Shown: positions 8,459 through 17,232 of the stretch, piece after piece
Numbering within the stretch: the first letter of the stretch is position 1
How the letters are laid out: every line of letters starts with the position of its first letter
Position numbers and translations under genes: made by a program
Source of the DNA: UBA8524 sp964215915
Lineage (GTDB): Bacteria; Bacteroidota; Bacteroidia; UBA8524
Direction: 5' to 3'
Length of the DNA: 64,000 nt
Assembly: GCA_964215915.1 (NCBI GenBank)
Contig: CAXPEB010000039.1
Location: forward strand, 10,310-74,309
The notes under the pieces: generated by a model
Told to the model about the DNA's origin: nothing
What the model saw: only the letters and a program-made list of their open reading frames with translations
Databases searched by the model: none

Positions 8459-9256
8459 TTATTTATTCACCTGCTGGATGTAATTTTCCAGGGCCATGGT
8501 CATGGACGGAGCCTCCGGAGTAGGGGCGGGAATGTTCAGGGTCAGATCGGCCTCGTCAATGGCCGCTGCCGTTGTATTTCCCCACGCTGCGATACGGGTA
8601 TTCTTCTGCTCGAAATCCGGGAAATTCTCAAAGAGGGATTTGATGTCAGCCGGACTGTAGAATACAATGATGTCGTAAAAGACATCGGTAAGATCACTGA
8701 GATCGGCAGAAACTGTCCTGTAGAGCACCGCCTCGCTGAACTTGATTTTATTCTTCGTAAGGAAATCGGGAATGCTCGGTTTGCGAATGTCGCTGCAGGG
8801 ATACAGGTATTTTTCTCCTGAGTGATTTTTGATGATGTTGAGTAACTCGCTCTCCGACCCGTTTCCAAAGAAAATTTTCCGCTTCCGCATCACGATGTAC
8901 TTCTGGAGGTAGTACGCCATGCCTTCGTTGATGCAGAAGTACTTCATTTCGGGAGGCATTTCGATCTTCAGCTCCTCACAAGCACGAAAGTAGTGATCCA
9001 CCGCATTACGGGAATTGAAAATTACTGCCGTATAGTCCAGGAAATCGATTCGCTCAGTCTTCCTGAACTCCTTTCCCGGAATGGGGTCAACCTGAATAAA
9101 TGGTCTAAAATCTACTTTGACATTCAGCTTCTCTGCCAGGTCGAAAAACGGACTTTTGGTTCCTTCCGGTTTAGGTTGTGAAACCAGTATGGTCTTTACT
9201 TTCAAGGCTCCTTCTTCTTTTATATCAGGTTTGTCTCCAACAGTTTCCAGACCCAT
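8459..9256 (-). CDS. hemD: uroporphyrinogen-III synthase
   Basis: 265 residues from the ATG at 9256, which overlaps the end of the DUF4271 gene by 37 bases; a TTG at 9205 (LKVKTILVSQPKPE) is an equally credible start. The enzyme closes and inverts the linear tetrapyrrole hydroxymethylbilane to uroporphyrinogen III in haem synthesis. Family features include VKTILVSQPKPE at the N-terminus, YTAVIFNSRNAVDHYF, KYLYPCSDIRKP, YDIIVFYSPADIKSLF and RIAAWGNTTAAAI, matching the Bacteroidota form of HemD. It is followed by the T9SS genes and preceded by DUF4271, a common neighbourhood in this phylum. HemW, another tetrapyrrole-related protein, is encoded divergently just beyond. Confidence 0.9.
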   Translation of the reverse strand: MGLETVGDKPDIKEEGALKVKTILVSQPKPEGTKSPFFDLAEKLNVKVDFRPFIQVDPIPGKEFRKTERIDFLDYTAVIFNSRNAVDHYFRACEELKIEMPPEMKYFCINEGMAYYLQKYIVMRKRKIFFGNGSESELLNIIKNHSGEKYLYPCSDIRKPSIPDFLTKNKIKFSEAVLYRTVSADLSDLTDVFYDIIVFYSPADIKSLFENFPDFEQKNTRIAAWGNTTAAAIDEADLTLNIPAPTPEAPSMTMALENYIQQVNK

Positions 9257-10140
9257 AACCAGGGCCCGGCTTCGAAGGCGCAAAGATATAAAATTAAATA
9301 GAACGGCGGATAGGGGAAGGCTGATGCCGCATGTGTCCATGCCCGGAACACCTTTAGCAGCGTTGCCAGAAGTACCGCCACTCCTGCTCCGATCACCAGA
9401 GCTTCCGCCCCGGGTATCCAGTCATTCAAAACTAGCAGCAGGTAAGCCGGGATCATCAGACAGGCCAGGAAAAAATTCAGAAGCACCGAAGCATAGATAG
9501 ACGTGCCCGCAAAGTACTTAGCCTCCAGCACCCGGCCTCCAATGCTGCTCAGAACAAAGCGTGCAACAATGAAGGAAAAGATCAGAAGCCCGATCAGGAT
9601 ATAATCGCCAAAGGGATAATCTGTCATGGCCGAACCCGTCATCCATAAGTAATATTGAATAGGTAGCGCATACAGCATGGCCGTAAACAGGCTAAGCAGG
9701 ATGGAAAAACTGCTGATCTCCGAGTTCTGTTCTTCCAGAACTTCACTGAGCAGTTTCGGTTTGAAAAACGCACGGAAATAGGTGACAATCACTCCCGGGC
9801 TGATCAATCGTGCCAGGCCTACCATAGCCATCAACACCAGCAATACCAGGTAGCGCCAGTATTGCTTTTCCCGGTTGCGCAACACAGGTGCACCCAGGTT
9901 ATCCGTTTCCGTGACAAAACGAACCTGAATATTCTCCTGACCGGGAAAACCTTGCTGCAGAACAGAATCGGAACTCAGGCTGTCGCGGTAAAAAGGATGC
10001 CGCTCCCATTTCTCCAACCGTACCGCCCTGGCCAATGAATCTGCTGCCGGAAGCGTATCGCCCCACAACTGCCAGCCTCCCGATAAAGAAACGGACAGAA
10101 ACAACAGGATTCGGAAAGGCAGTACGCTTTTGATTCTCAC
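9220..10140 (-). CDS. DUF4271 family membrane protein
   Basis: A 306-residue protein with a signal-like N-terminus, a soluble segment (about residues 25-85), then several hydrophobic helices (about 90-110, 155-175, 185-210, 225-250, 255-275 and a C-terminal one). It matches the DUF4271 family, found in Bacteroidota directly upstream of hemD. Function is unknown; the conserved pairing with hemD suggests an envelope role coordinated with that gene but proves nothing about mechanism. The coding end overlaps the likely hemD start, so the two are translationally coupled. The start ATG at 10140 lies behind a perfect -7 element. Confidence 0.85.
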   Translation of the reverse strand: MRIKSVLPFRILLFLSVSLSGGWQLWGDTLPAADSLARAVRLEKWERHPFYRDSLSSDSVLQQGFPGQENIQVRFVTETDNLGAPVLRNREKQYWRYLVLLVLMAMVGLARLISPGVIVTYFRAFFKPKLLSEVLEEQNSEISSFSILLSLFTAMLYALPIQYYLWMTGSAMTDYPFGDYILIGLLIFSFIVARFVLSSIGGRVLEAKYFAGTSIYASVLLNFFLACLMIPAYLLLVLNDWIPGAEALVIGAGVAVLLATLLKVFRAWTHAASAFPYPPFYLILYLCAFEAGPWLWVWKLLETNLI

Positions 10141-10144
10141 TCCT

Positions 10145-10163
10145 TAATTTTGCCTCAAAGATA
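10145..10163. promoter_or_regulatory. overlapping divergent -7 promoter elements (hemW and DUF4271)
   Basis: The 30-base gap between the two divergent genes holds TAATTTTG on the plus strand (10145-10152, toward hemW) and TATCTTTG on the minus strand (10156-10163, toward DUF4271). Both match TAnnTTTG exactly. No convincing -33 TTTG was found at the expected distance for either. Confidence 0.5.
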
Positions 10164-10169
10164 CCCGCA

Positions 10170-11297
10170 TTGGCAGGAATTTATCTCCATATCCCTTTTT
10201 GCAACAAAGCCTGTCATTACTGCGACTTCCATTTCTCCACCTCCCTGAAGCTTCGCGAACCCCTGATCCGGGCAATGGAAAAGGAACTTATCCACCGCCT
10301 GGGAACCACAGACTGGCCGAATCTGGACTCTGTTTATTTCGGAGGAGGAACCCCCAGCATTCTGAGTGAGCATGAGATCCGAAGATTCCTGGAGATCATT
10401 GCAAAGCACTATTCTCTTCAGGATGCCGAAATCACCCTCGAAGCAAACCCCGACGACCTGACCCACGAAAAACTGCAACAACTGAGTCAAGCCGGCATCA
10501 ATCGCCTAAGCGTGGGAATTCAAAGTTTCTTCGAGGAAGACCTGACCTGGATGAACCGCAGCCATAATGCCGAACAGGCGTTAAGCTGTCTGAAACTAGC
10601 CACAGATACCGGTTTTCGCGACATAAGCGCGGACCTCATCTTCGGTTATCCGCTTCTCAGTGATGAAAAATGGCAGCATAACCTGGATACCTTGCTTTCC
10701 TTTCCGATCAACCACCTTTCCGCGTACAGCATGACCGTAGAAGCGGGAACCGCACTGGATCATTTCATCCGCAACCGGAAAACCCTTCCGATGTCGGAAG
10801 GCCAGGCAGAACGGCAATACCGTTGGCTTTTGTCCGAATTGGAAAAAAGAGGTTGGGACCACTACGAGATTTCCAACTTCTCCCTCCCCGGGCACCCCTC
10901 CCGGCACAACAGTGCCTACTGGAAAGGAAAACCCTACCTGGGAATCGGGCCCTCTGCACACGGCTATGACGGCAATACCCGCTACTGGAACCTTGCCAAT
11001 AACCCCGGGTATATCCGGGCGATGGAATCGGGAGAGATCCCTGAAGAAAAAGAAGTGCTTAGTGATGCCGACCGTCACAATGAATACCTGCTTACCCGGC
11101 TGAGAACACGTGCCGGACTTGACCGGGAAGAATTCGGGCTGGAATTCGGAGACCGGCTTCTCCAGCGCCTGGACTCTCTGATGCAACAGGAATCGCTCCG
11201 CCCCTACTTCGATATCCATAAAAAAAGCCTCCGACTTAATCGCGAAGGCTTTCTTCTTGCCGATCACCTGATCGGTGGGTTGTTTCTTGACCAATAA
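10170..11297 (+). CDS. hemW: HemW-type radical SAM protein (haem chaperone, coproporphyrinogen oxidase-like)
   Basis: A 375-residue protein starting at a TTG (MAGIYLHIPFCNKAC). There is no ATG upstream in frame and the homology begins at this residue. The radical SAM iron-sulfur motif CX3CX2C is present at C11, C15 and C18. FGGGTPSIL, the SVGIQSF segment and the NSAYWKGKPYLGIGPSAHG segment are characteristic of HemW/HemN-like proteins. Members of the HemW branch bind haem and insert it into targets; oxygen-independent coproporphyrinogen oxidase activity belongs to true HemN, which has an extra N-terminal stretch missing here. The stop codon is one base away from that of the convergent NifU-like gene. 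Confidence 0.92.
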   Translation: MAGIYLHIPFCNKACHYCDFHFSTSLKLREPLIRAMEKELIHRLGTTDWPNLDSVYFGGGTPSILSEHEIRRFLEIIAKHYSLQDAEITLEANPDDLTHEKLQQLSQAGINRLSVGIQSFFEEDLTWMNRSHNAEQALSCLKLATDTGFRDISADLIFGYPLLSDEKWQHNLDTLLSFPINHLSAYSMTVEAGTALDHFIRNRKTLPMSEGQAERQYRWLLSELEKRGWDHYEISNFSLPGHPSRHNSAYWKGKPYLGIGPSAHGYDGNTRYWNLANNPGYIRAMESGEIPEEKEVLSDADRHNEYLLTRLRTRAGLDREEFGLEFGDRLLQRLDSLMQQESLRPYFDIHKKSLRLNREGFLLADHLIGGLFLDQ

Positions 11298-11298
11298 C

Positions 11299-11871
11299 TT
11301 ATTCCGCTTCGGCTTCCACGGCTTCCACTTCGGGAACCATCCGCTTAAGCAGATTCTCAATACCCGCTTTCAGTGTAATCGTAGAGGAAGGACATCCGCT
11401 GCAGGCTCCTTTGAGCACCACTTTCACCACGCCTTCGTCGAAGCTCTTGAAGGTAATGGCGCCACCATCCATCTCCACAGCCGGCTTCACATGCATATCC
11501 AGCAGGTCTTTGATCTTCATCACCGCTTCCGACTCTTCCTCGGGAGTGAGTTTTTCCTCGCGGGGATTGAGAATGGTCTTTCCGGACTCGAGGTATTCTT
11601 TGACAAAAGCACGCAGCTCCTGCATGATATCGGACCAATCGTAGTTGGAAAGTTTGGTCACGGTTACGAAGTTGTTCATGATAAACACCGCATTGACATA
11701 AGGCTTCTCGAAAAGAGCCGTGGCTAGCGGAGAACGCAGGGCAGATTCCCGGGTCTGGAAGTCGGCGCTGTCATTCGGTAAGATCATGCGGTTGGCTACA
11801 AATTTCATCGTCTCCGGGTTGGGAGTTGCCTCCGCATATATGTTGATCAGTTCCTGATTTTTGCTTTCCAT
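11299..11871 (-). CDS. NifU-like iron-sulfur scaffold/carrier protein
   Basis: A 190-residue protein of two domains. An N-terminal Nfu domain covers about residues 8-95 (IYAEATPNPETMKFVANRMIL, SPLATALFEKPYVNAVFIMNNFVTVTK). The C-terminal NifU domain covers about 110-180 and has the cluster-binding CXXC (GACSGCPSST) and the conserved VEMDGGAI segment. Such proteins hold a 4Fe-4S cluster between two subunits and hand it to apo-enzymes. An HscA-type Hsp70 is encoded divergently 116 bases away, so this is a small Fe-S maturation locus. A TACTTTTG -7 element lies 22 bases upstream of the start. Confidence 0.93.
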   Translation of the reverse strand: MESKNQELINIYAEATPNPETMKFVANRMILPNDSADFQTRESALRSPLATALFEKPYVNAVFIMNNFVTVTKLSNYDWSDIMQELRAFVKEYLESGKTILNPREEKLTPEEESEAVMKIKDLLDMHVKPAVEMDGGAITFKSFDEGVVKVVLKGACSGCPSSTITLKAGIENLLKRMVPEVEAVEAEAE

Positions 11872-11892
11872 AATTAATTTAGAATCGTTCTA

Positions 11893-11900
11893 CAAAAGTA
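11893..11900 (-). promoter_or_regulatory. -7 promoter element of the NifU-like gene
   Basis: TACTTTTG on the minus strand matches TAnnTTTG exactly, 21 bases before the start codon. No clear -33 element. Confidence 0.45.
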
Positions 11901-11930
11901 ACAAAATTCCTGCCGATTCCGGCAAGCGGA

Positions 11931-11962
11931 TTTATGGACTCTGTTTAAAAACAGTAGCTTTG
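11931..11962 (+). promoter_or_regulatory. predicted promoter of the hscA-type gene
   Basis: TTTA (11931-11934), a 20-base spacer and TAGCTTTG (11955-11962, perfect -7) precede the ATG at 11988 by 25 bases. It would drive the hscA-OMP-ompA unit. Confidence 0.6.
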
Positions 11963-11987
11963 CAAGCGCGTTAAAGAAGGGAAGAAT

Positions 11988-13853
11988 ATGGCGAAAATAT
12001 CCATCAATGTGAAGTCGGGAGAACTGAAGAAGGAAGACCCTATTGTAGGCATCGATCTGGGTACCACCAATTCCCTGGTGGCTATTATCGACCCGGAAAC
12101 CGGGGAAGCCAGAGCACTAAAAGGGAAATCGGATTCCGTGATCGTTCCTTCCCTGCTCCATTTTGCCGAAACGGGAGAAATCGTCGTTGGTAATGCCGCC
12201 CGCCAATTCCTGGTAGACCGTCCGGAACGTACCGTCTATTCGGTGAAACGGCTGATGGGCAAATCTTACGGGGATATACGCGAACACGAAAAACTTTTCA
12301 GCTACCGAATCATCGATGAAGAAGGCGATGAACTGGTGCGTGTCCGCATTGGGGATACCTTCCATACACCCATTGAATTGTCGGCGCATATCCTGAAGGA
12401 ACTGAAATACCGGGCCGAACAGGAACTGGGAACAGAGGTGCGGCGTGCGGTAATCACCGTGCCCGCCTATTTCAACGACTCCCAGCGACAAGCCACCCGC
12501 GATGCCGGTAAACTGGCGGGATTGGAGGTGCTGCGCATCATCAATGAACCCACCGCCGCATCGCTTGCCTATGGCATCGGTCTCGACCGGGAAAGTACCC
12601 GGCACGTAGCCGTATACGACCTGGGAGGAGGCACTTTCGATGTTTCCATACTAAGAATTAGCGACGGAATTTTCGAGGTATTGAGCACCCATGGCGATAC
12701 CTACCTGGGTGGAGATGACTTTGACCGCTCCATCTTACAATACTGGACAGATACCCTGGGGCTGAAAAACCTGCAGGGTGCTGCTATCCAGCAACTGCGC
12801 CTACTTGCCGAAGAGGCCAAAAAAGCCTTGAGCAGGGAGCCTGTGTTTGAAACCCGTATGGAAATTCAGGGTGTTATGTATGATTTCCGGCTGGACCGCG
12901 ACAGACAAAAGGAACTGTTCCGTTCGGTGATCGACAAAACCCTGAAAGCCTGTTCGCTGGCTCTCAAAGATTCTGGACTTGCTGCGGAGGAACTGGACGA
13001 GGTGGTACTGGTAGGAGGATCGACACGAAGCCAGGCCGTGAAGGAAGCAGTTGCCGGGTTCTTTAGCGGCATTCACGTAAACGACCGGCTTAACCCGGAT
13101 GAGGTTGTTGCCCTGGGAGCGGCCGTAGAAGCCGATATCCTTGCCGGAAATCGCAAAGACCTGCTCCTGCTTGACGTCACCCCTCTATCTTTGGGTATAG
13201 AAACTTTAGGCGGACTGATGGATGTGGTGATCCCAAGGAACAGCAAGGTGCCCGCCCGGGTGGGTAAGCAGTATACTACCTCTATGGATGGACAGGTAAA
13301 CCTGAAAGTTTCCGTGTTCCAGGGTGAAAGAGAACTTGTTTCGGAAAACCGCAAACTGGCGGAATTTATATTGAAGGGTATTCCAGCGATGCCTGCCGGG
13401 ATGCCCAAGATCCAGGTGAATTTCATGCTGAATGCCGACGGGATTCTGAAAGTAGAAGCCCTGGAGGAACGATCGGGAACACACCAGGAGATTGAAGTGA
13501 AGCCTCAATACGGGCTGAGCGATGAGCAGGTGGAGAAAATGCTGATGGATTCGTTGACGCATGCGGAAACCGATGTAAAAACCCGAATGCTCCTGGAAGC
13601 GAAAAATGAAGCCAAACAACTGATCTACGTTACCGAGCGTTTCCTGGAAAAACACGAGGCTCTCCTGCAGGATGAGGAAATCCAACGCAGCTCACTTCTC
13701 TTGAATGATTTAAAAAATTCGCTGGAAAGCAACGATAAGGACATAATTTTAGGTCATATTGATGAGTTAAATGAATACACACGTCCGTTTGCGGAAAGGC
13801 TCATGGACGACAGTGTTTCCAAAGCCTTAAAAGGAAAGAGCATTGAATCGTAG
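11988..13853 (+). CDS. hscA: Hsp70 chaperone, HscA type (Fe-S cluster assembly)
   Basis: A 621-residue Hsp70. The ATPase domain runs from about residue 20 to 395, with IDLGTTNS, the AVITVPAYFNDSQRQATRDA segment, INEPTAASLAYG, DLGGGTFDVS and VLVGGSTR. The substrate domain starts at LLLDVTPLSLGIETLGG (about 400), and a short helical lid follows to about 600. Length and the lack of the long acidic C-terminal tail of DnaK favour the HscA branch, which loads Fe-S clusters from scaffold proteins; the divergent NifU-like neighbour agrees with this. A second general Hsp70 role cannot be excluded. The gene overlaps the next one by 11 bases. Confidence 0.9.
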   Translation: MAKISINVKSGELKKEDPIVGIDLGTTNSLVAIIDPETGEARALKGKSDSVIVPSLLHFAETGEIVVGNAARQFLVDRPERTVYSVKRLMGKSYGDIREHEKLFSYRIIDEEGDELVRVRIGDTFHTPIELSAHILKELKYRAEQELGTEVRRAVITVPAYFNDSQRQATRDAGKLAGLEVLRIINEPTAASLAYGIGLDRESTRHVAVYDLGGGTFDVSILRISDGIFEVLSTHGDTYLGGDDFDRSILQYWTDTLGLKNLQGAAIQQLRLLAEEAKKALSREPVFETRMEIQGVMYDFRLDRDRQKELFRSVIDKTLKACSLALKDSGLAAEELDEVVLVGGSTRSQAVKEAVAGFFSGIHVNDRLNPDEVVALGAAVEADILAGNRKDLLLLDVTPLSLGIETLGGLMDVVIPRNSKVPARVGKQYTTSMDGQVNLKVSVFQGERELVSENRKLAEFILKGIPAMPAGMPKIQVNFMLNADGILKVEALEERSGTHQEIEVKPQYGLSDEQVEKMLMDSLTHAETDVKTRMLLEAKNEAKQLIYVTERFLEKHEALLQDEEIQRSSLLLNDLKNSLESNDKDIILGHIDELNEYTRPFAERLMDDSVSKALKGKSIES

Positions 13854-14544
13854 TGTACTGGTTATCCTGTTGCTTTTTGCATCAAGTCTCACATTTGCCC
13901 AGCAATACCGCAAAAGTGAAGACGATAATCCCAATCAGCGGGCACAGAAAGTGGGCGTGCGCATAGGGATAGGAACTTCCTGGTTGAAAGCCCCTGAACT
14001 CCGCGACGGTAGTCCGCAAGTAGGGGTGCAGGGAGCGATCTATTACCGCATGAACTTTGGTAAACGCCTGAACCTGCAGGCCGAATTCGGAGCTGCCTAC
14101 CGTGGTCAGAACTTCCCATTCAACGACGACGACCCGGGAAACTACTACACCAAGCTCGGGCTGTTTTACCTGGAAATGCCGCTGCTGGCCCTGGTAGCTC
14201 TGGATGAAAATCAAAAACACAACCTGATGGTGGGACCGGTAGTTTCCTACCTGGTTAAACCAAGTCTTTTCATCCGTCGTGATTATTATCCTGCCTTCAC
14301 GGTTTTGCCCATCAAAAAATGGGAGTTTGGGGTAAGTGCCGGTTATTTGTTGAGCACCAAATACATTGGGTTGTATGCCGGTATGAAAATAGGCCTGAAC
14401 AACCTGGCCGGTGATTTCGCCAATTATGATATTGCCCGCGATTCGGGCAACGAGAGCCCGCAAAAACTCAGTGAAGTCACGCCATCGCTGAGCATGGTAA
14501 AAACCCTGTTCAACCGCACCTTCGAACTGAGCCTGTATTTTTGA
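13843..14544 (+). CDS. PorT-like outer membrane beta-barrel protein
   Basis: A 233-residue protein beginning at a TTG inside the end of the hscA-type gene; the following residues form a signal peptide (about 1-20, LLLFASSLTFAQ). The mature part alternates hydrophobic and polar residues in short strands (RIGIGTSWL, VGVQGAIYYRMNF, LNLQAEFGAAYRG, WEFGVSAGYLL, GLYAGMKIGLNNLAG) and ends in an aromatic strand (FELSLYF), all typical of an eight-strand-type outer membrane barrel of the PorT/OMP_b-brl_2 group. Exact role is unknown. It is coupled to the chaperone gene before it and to the OmpA-like gene after it (TGATG overlap). Confidence 0.8.
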   Translation: MNRSVLVILLLFASSLTFAQQYRKSEDDNPNQRAQKVGVRIGIGTSWLKAPELRDGSPQVGVQGAIYYRMNFGKRLNLQAEFGAAYRGQNFPFNDDDPGNYYTKLGLFYLEMPLLALVALDENQKHNLMVGPVVSYLVKPSLFIRRDYYPAFTVLPIKKWEFGVSAGYLLSTKYIGLYAGMKIGLNNLAGDFANYDIARDSGNESPQKLSEVTPSLSMVKTLFNRTFELSLYF

Positions 14545-15767
14545 TGCGGCCCTACCCCATTCTCCTTCTACTATTCTTTCCTGTATACTTGATGGGTCAG
14601 AGCCTTCTGCCTAACGGCGATTTCAGGAAGGTGAACATCTGCTGTGAATACCATGTCAGTTGCGCCCCCATGGGTTGGTGGACTTCCTCAGGATCCACAT
14701 TCAATTTTGAGCCCTACGAATACGACAAAGTAACCAAGCAGGTGCTGCCTCATCCTGCCCTGATCAAGATGCAGAGTATCGAAGGGCTGAACGACCGCTC
14801 CTATGTTCAGGCTCCCCTGCTTTGCCCTTTGGTAAAAGGACAGGAATACATCCTCGAATTTGAGCTGGGCTTCCGGGAACGGAAATATGCCGAAATCGGC
14901 GTGTATTTCTCGGATACTTTCATCCATATCCCCATTCGTACCGGTATGGTGTTCGACAGCACCACCGGTTATTTTCAGTCTTACCTTGTCGACAGCCTGC
15001 TTCCTTTTGCGCCAACGACTACTTTCGATTTGAATCCGCACCTACTGGGCCCTGACAAGGTTCAAATCCGGTATGTGTATACGGCATCCGGAACCGAGCG
15101 CTTTATCCTGATCGGGAATTTCAAGTCGGATACGGATACGCGTTACAAAAGGAAACTCTTCCATCGCTCCTGTCCGAAATACCACCTGATCGAACTGCGA
15201 AGTATTTCTCTCAGGCCTTTGGAAACAAGCAGCAGTTTCTGCAACTGCGAGGCTCAGCTGGAATTACTCAATACCCTCAATCGCAGGCATACTTTCTTTG
15301 GCGGGTGTATGGATAGCCTGCCGGTGAATATGAATACCCTATTCCGGGGAATTCCCGCCTGGGAACCTTACTTCCAGCGGGAAGAAACCAGACGCCAACC
15401 GGGATCATTACCCCATACCGGACAAGCTTACCGGATTGAGAACATCTATTTTGATTTTGACAGCGCCGCGCTCCGTCCGGAATCTTACCCTGCACTGGAC
15501 AGCCTGTACGAAATCCTGGAACAGTTTCCGGGCTACGGCATTGCTATTATCGGGCATACCGACAGCCTCGGGGGTGTTGCCTATAACGAGGACTTGTCAT
15601 TACGCAGGGCTGAATCAGTGCGGAGCTACCTGGTGAATAAAGGACTGGATTCTCAGCTGATATGGGCTTATGGAAAAGGAAGCAGTATGCCCGTGGCACC
15701 TAATAGCACGGAAGAAGGGCGGCAACAAAACCGGCGTGTGGAATTTATTCTTCGGGATCCCGAATAA
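14544..15767 (+). CDS. OmpA family protein
   Basis: A 407-residue protein starting at the ATG that overlaps the previous stop (TGATG). It has a signal peptide (about residues 1-18, FPVYLMGQ). The N-terminal 270 residues form an uncharacterised domain opening SLLPNGDFRKVNICCEY, similar in pattern to carbohydrate-binding-like beta-sandwiches of secreted Bacteroidota proteins. The C-terminal 110 residues are an OmpA peptidoglycan-binding domain: IYFDFDSAALRPES, IIGHTDSLGGVAYNEDLSLR, RRAESVRSYLVNKG and QQNRRVEFIL. It probably anchors the outer membrane or an outer membrane complex to the cell wall. Its end overlaps the convergent glycosyltransferase gene by 23 bases. Confidence 0.88.
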   Translation: MRPYPILLLLFFPVYLMGQSLLPNGDFRKVNICCEYHVSCAPMGWWTSSGSTFNFEPYEYDKVTKQVLPHPALIKMQSIEGLNDRSYVQAPLLCPLVKGQEYILEFELGFRERKYAEIGVYFSDTFIHIPIRTGMVFDSTTGYFQSYLVDSLLPFAPTTTFDLNPHLLGPDKVQIRYVYTASGTERFILIGNFKSDTDTRYKRKLFHRSCPKYHLIELRSISLRPLETSSSFCNCEAQLELLNTLNRRHTFFGGCMDSLPVNMNTLFRGIPAWEPYFQREETRRQPGSLPHTGQAYRIENIYFDFDSAALRPESYPALDSLYEILEQFPGYGIAIIGHTDSLGGVAYNEDLSLRRAESVRSYLVNKGLDSQLIWAYGKGSSMPVAPNSTEEGRQQNRRVEFILRDPE

Positions 15768-17229
15768 GGTAGACGCTAAAGCCGTCGATATAATTGATCC
15801 TGGCTTCCAGGTAAGTGGCCACTGCCGTTTGTTCGATATTTTCCTGGGAAGTGATGAGGTAACGGCAACCCGACTGCACGGCCCAGTCAAGATCCGAACG
15901 GCCATTGGCTTGTACCTTAAGCAGGTCGCCGGGCCTTTCAAAGTTCCATCCTTTCTTATGAAGAAAATACAGGTACATGCACATGGTCTGATCCGGACCG
16001 GTAATGATCCGGGCCGTATCCGGTACGGCCTGCTGCAACCGGGTTCTGGTCTCTTCTTTCCAGAACGCTTCAGGGATCTGACGATCGGGGTTGGCAAATC
16101 GGGCCGGAATCATCCGGAATGCTGTGAGGGCAATCTGTATCCCGAGAAGCGGCACGAGAATTTTCAGGTTGCCTTTTGTAAGGCGCTCCAGTCCGCGGGC
16201 ACACAGGGGCACAAGCATCGTCAGATAAGGTAACATGTAATACTGGTGGTGTTCGAGCACGCGCAGTTCGAGCAGGTGGTAAACCAGGAAGCCGGAAGCA
16301 AAAAACAGCATGGGAATCAGTACCCGGTTACTCCTGACGGTTTTCCAATCGCGAAACAGGAAAAAAATCATCGTTGCCAAACCAATTACGGCAACAAAAC
16401 CCAGCAGCGTTTCAGGCAGGTCGGAAATGAGGTTTTTCTTCAGTACATACAGCGCCTGCTCCAAGGATTCGGCCGGCTTGAGTTCGATACCGAAGTCGGC
16501 CAGTTTACTCCGCTCGATCTGTTCCCGGGCATAACGGTACCAAGCCAAAACCGGAAGCACACTCAGTATCCCGAAAACAGCATGTGCCAGCCAGTCGCGG
16601 AGGCTCAGGCTTTTCCTGTCCATCCATACTTCCCCGGCAATAAAGAGCCCGATTCCCAGGTATTGCAGTTTGACCAGGCCTCCCAACATAAACAGCAGGG
16701 TGGCAAAACCCAGGGAAAGGAAGTCATTTCGGTCGCGATAACGGTAATACATCACCAAACCCCAGAGGCATAAGGGCAATGCCAGCACATCGGGCAGGGC
16801 GATCCATCCGTTGTAGAATATTTCCGGGGAGAATAGGTAGAAAACAAAAGCGAGGGTGGCGGCCTTTTGGCTCTTCCACCAGCGAAGCGTAATTCGGGCT
16901 ATGGCCCAGGCTCCCAATACGGAGAGCACCCAGGACCAGATTCTGGGCAGCCAGAACTGTTTGCCAAATACCTGGTAAGCCAGGGCCAGCACATATTCAT
17001 ACAATGGAAAATGCATCCCGGTGATGCCATTTCCATCCATACGCTGATTTACGCGGGGATGGAAGATATCCATACCCTCTTCATACAGGTTTTCAGCCAC
17101 CATCATGGTAGCACTTTGACGCCAAACATGCTGGCTGTAGGGCGGATGATTGAGAAAAGGGAGGTGCAGGGCCAGCGATGCAATCACCGCTGCCAGGGCA
17201 ATCCAGGTAAGCAGCCGGCCCCTATTCAT
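15745..17229 (-). CDS. GT39-type membrane glycosyltransferase
   Basis: A 494-residue integral membrane protein with about ten hydrophobic helices spread through residues 8-400 and a soluble C-terminal part. The first loop contains the pattern HVWRQSATMMVAENLYEEG followed by HFPLYEYVLALAY, as in PMT_2/ArnT-like enzymes that use polyprenyl-phosphate sugars to glycosylate lipids or proteins on the periplasmic side. The acceptor cannot be told from sequence. It starts three bases after fabD ends, so it is probably the last gene of the queD-fabD unit. It overlaps the ompA-like gene tail to tail. Confidence 0.78.
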   Translation of the reverse strand: MNRGRLLTWIALAAVIASLALHLPFLNHPPYSQHVWRQSATMMVAENLYEEGMDIFHPRVNQRMDGNGITGMHFPLYEYVLALAYQVFGKQFWLPRIWSWVLSVLGAWAIARITLRWWKSQKAATLAFVFYLFSPEIFYNGWIALPDVLALPLCLWGLVMYYRYRDRNDFLSLGFATLLFMLGGLVKLQYLGIGLFIAGEVWMDRKSLSLRDWLAHAVFGILSVLPVLAWYRYAREQIERSKLADFGIELKPAESLEQALYVLKKNLISDLPETLLGFVAVIGLATMIFFLFRDWKTVRSNRVLIPMLFFASGFLVYHLLELRVLEHHQYYMLPYLTMLVPLCARGLERLTKGNLKILVPLLGIQIALTAFRMIPARFANPDRQIPEAFWKEETRTRLQQAVPDTARIITGPDQTMCMYLYFLHKKGWNFERPGDLLKVQANGRSDLDWAVQSGCRYLITSQENIEQTAVATYLEARINYIDGFSVYLIRDPEE

Positions 17230-17232
17230 AGC

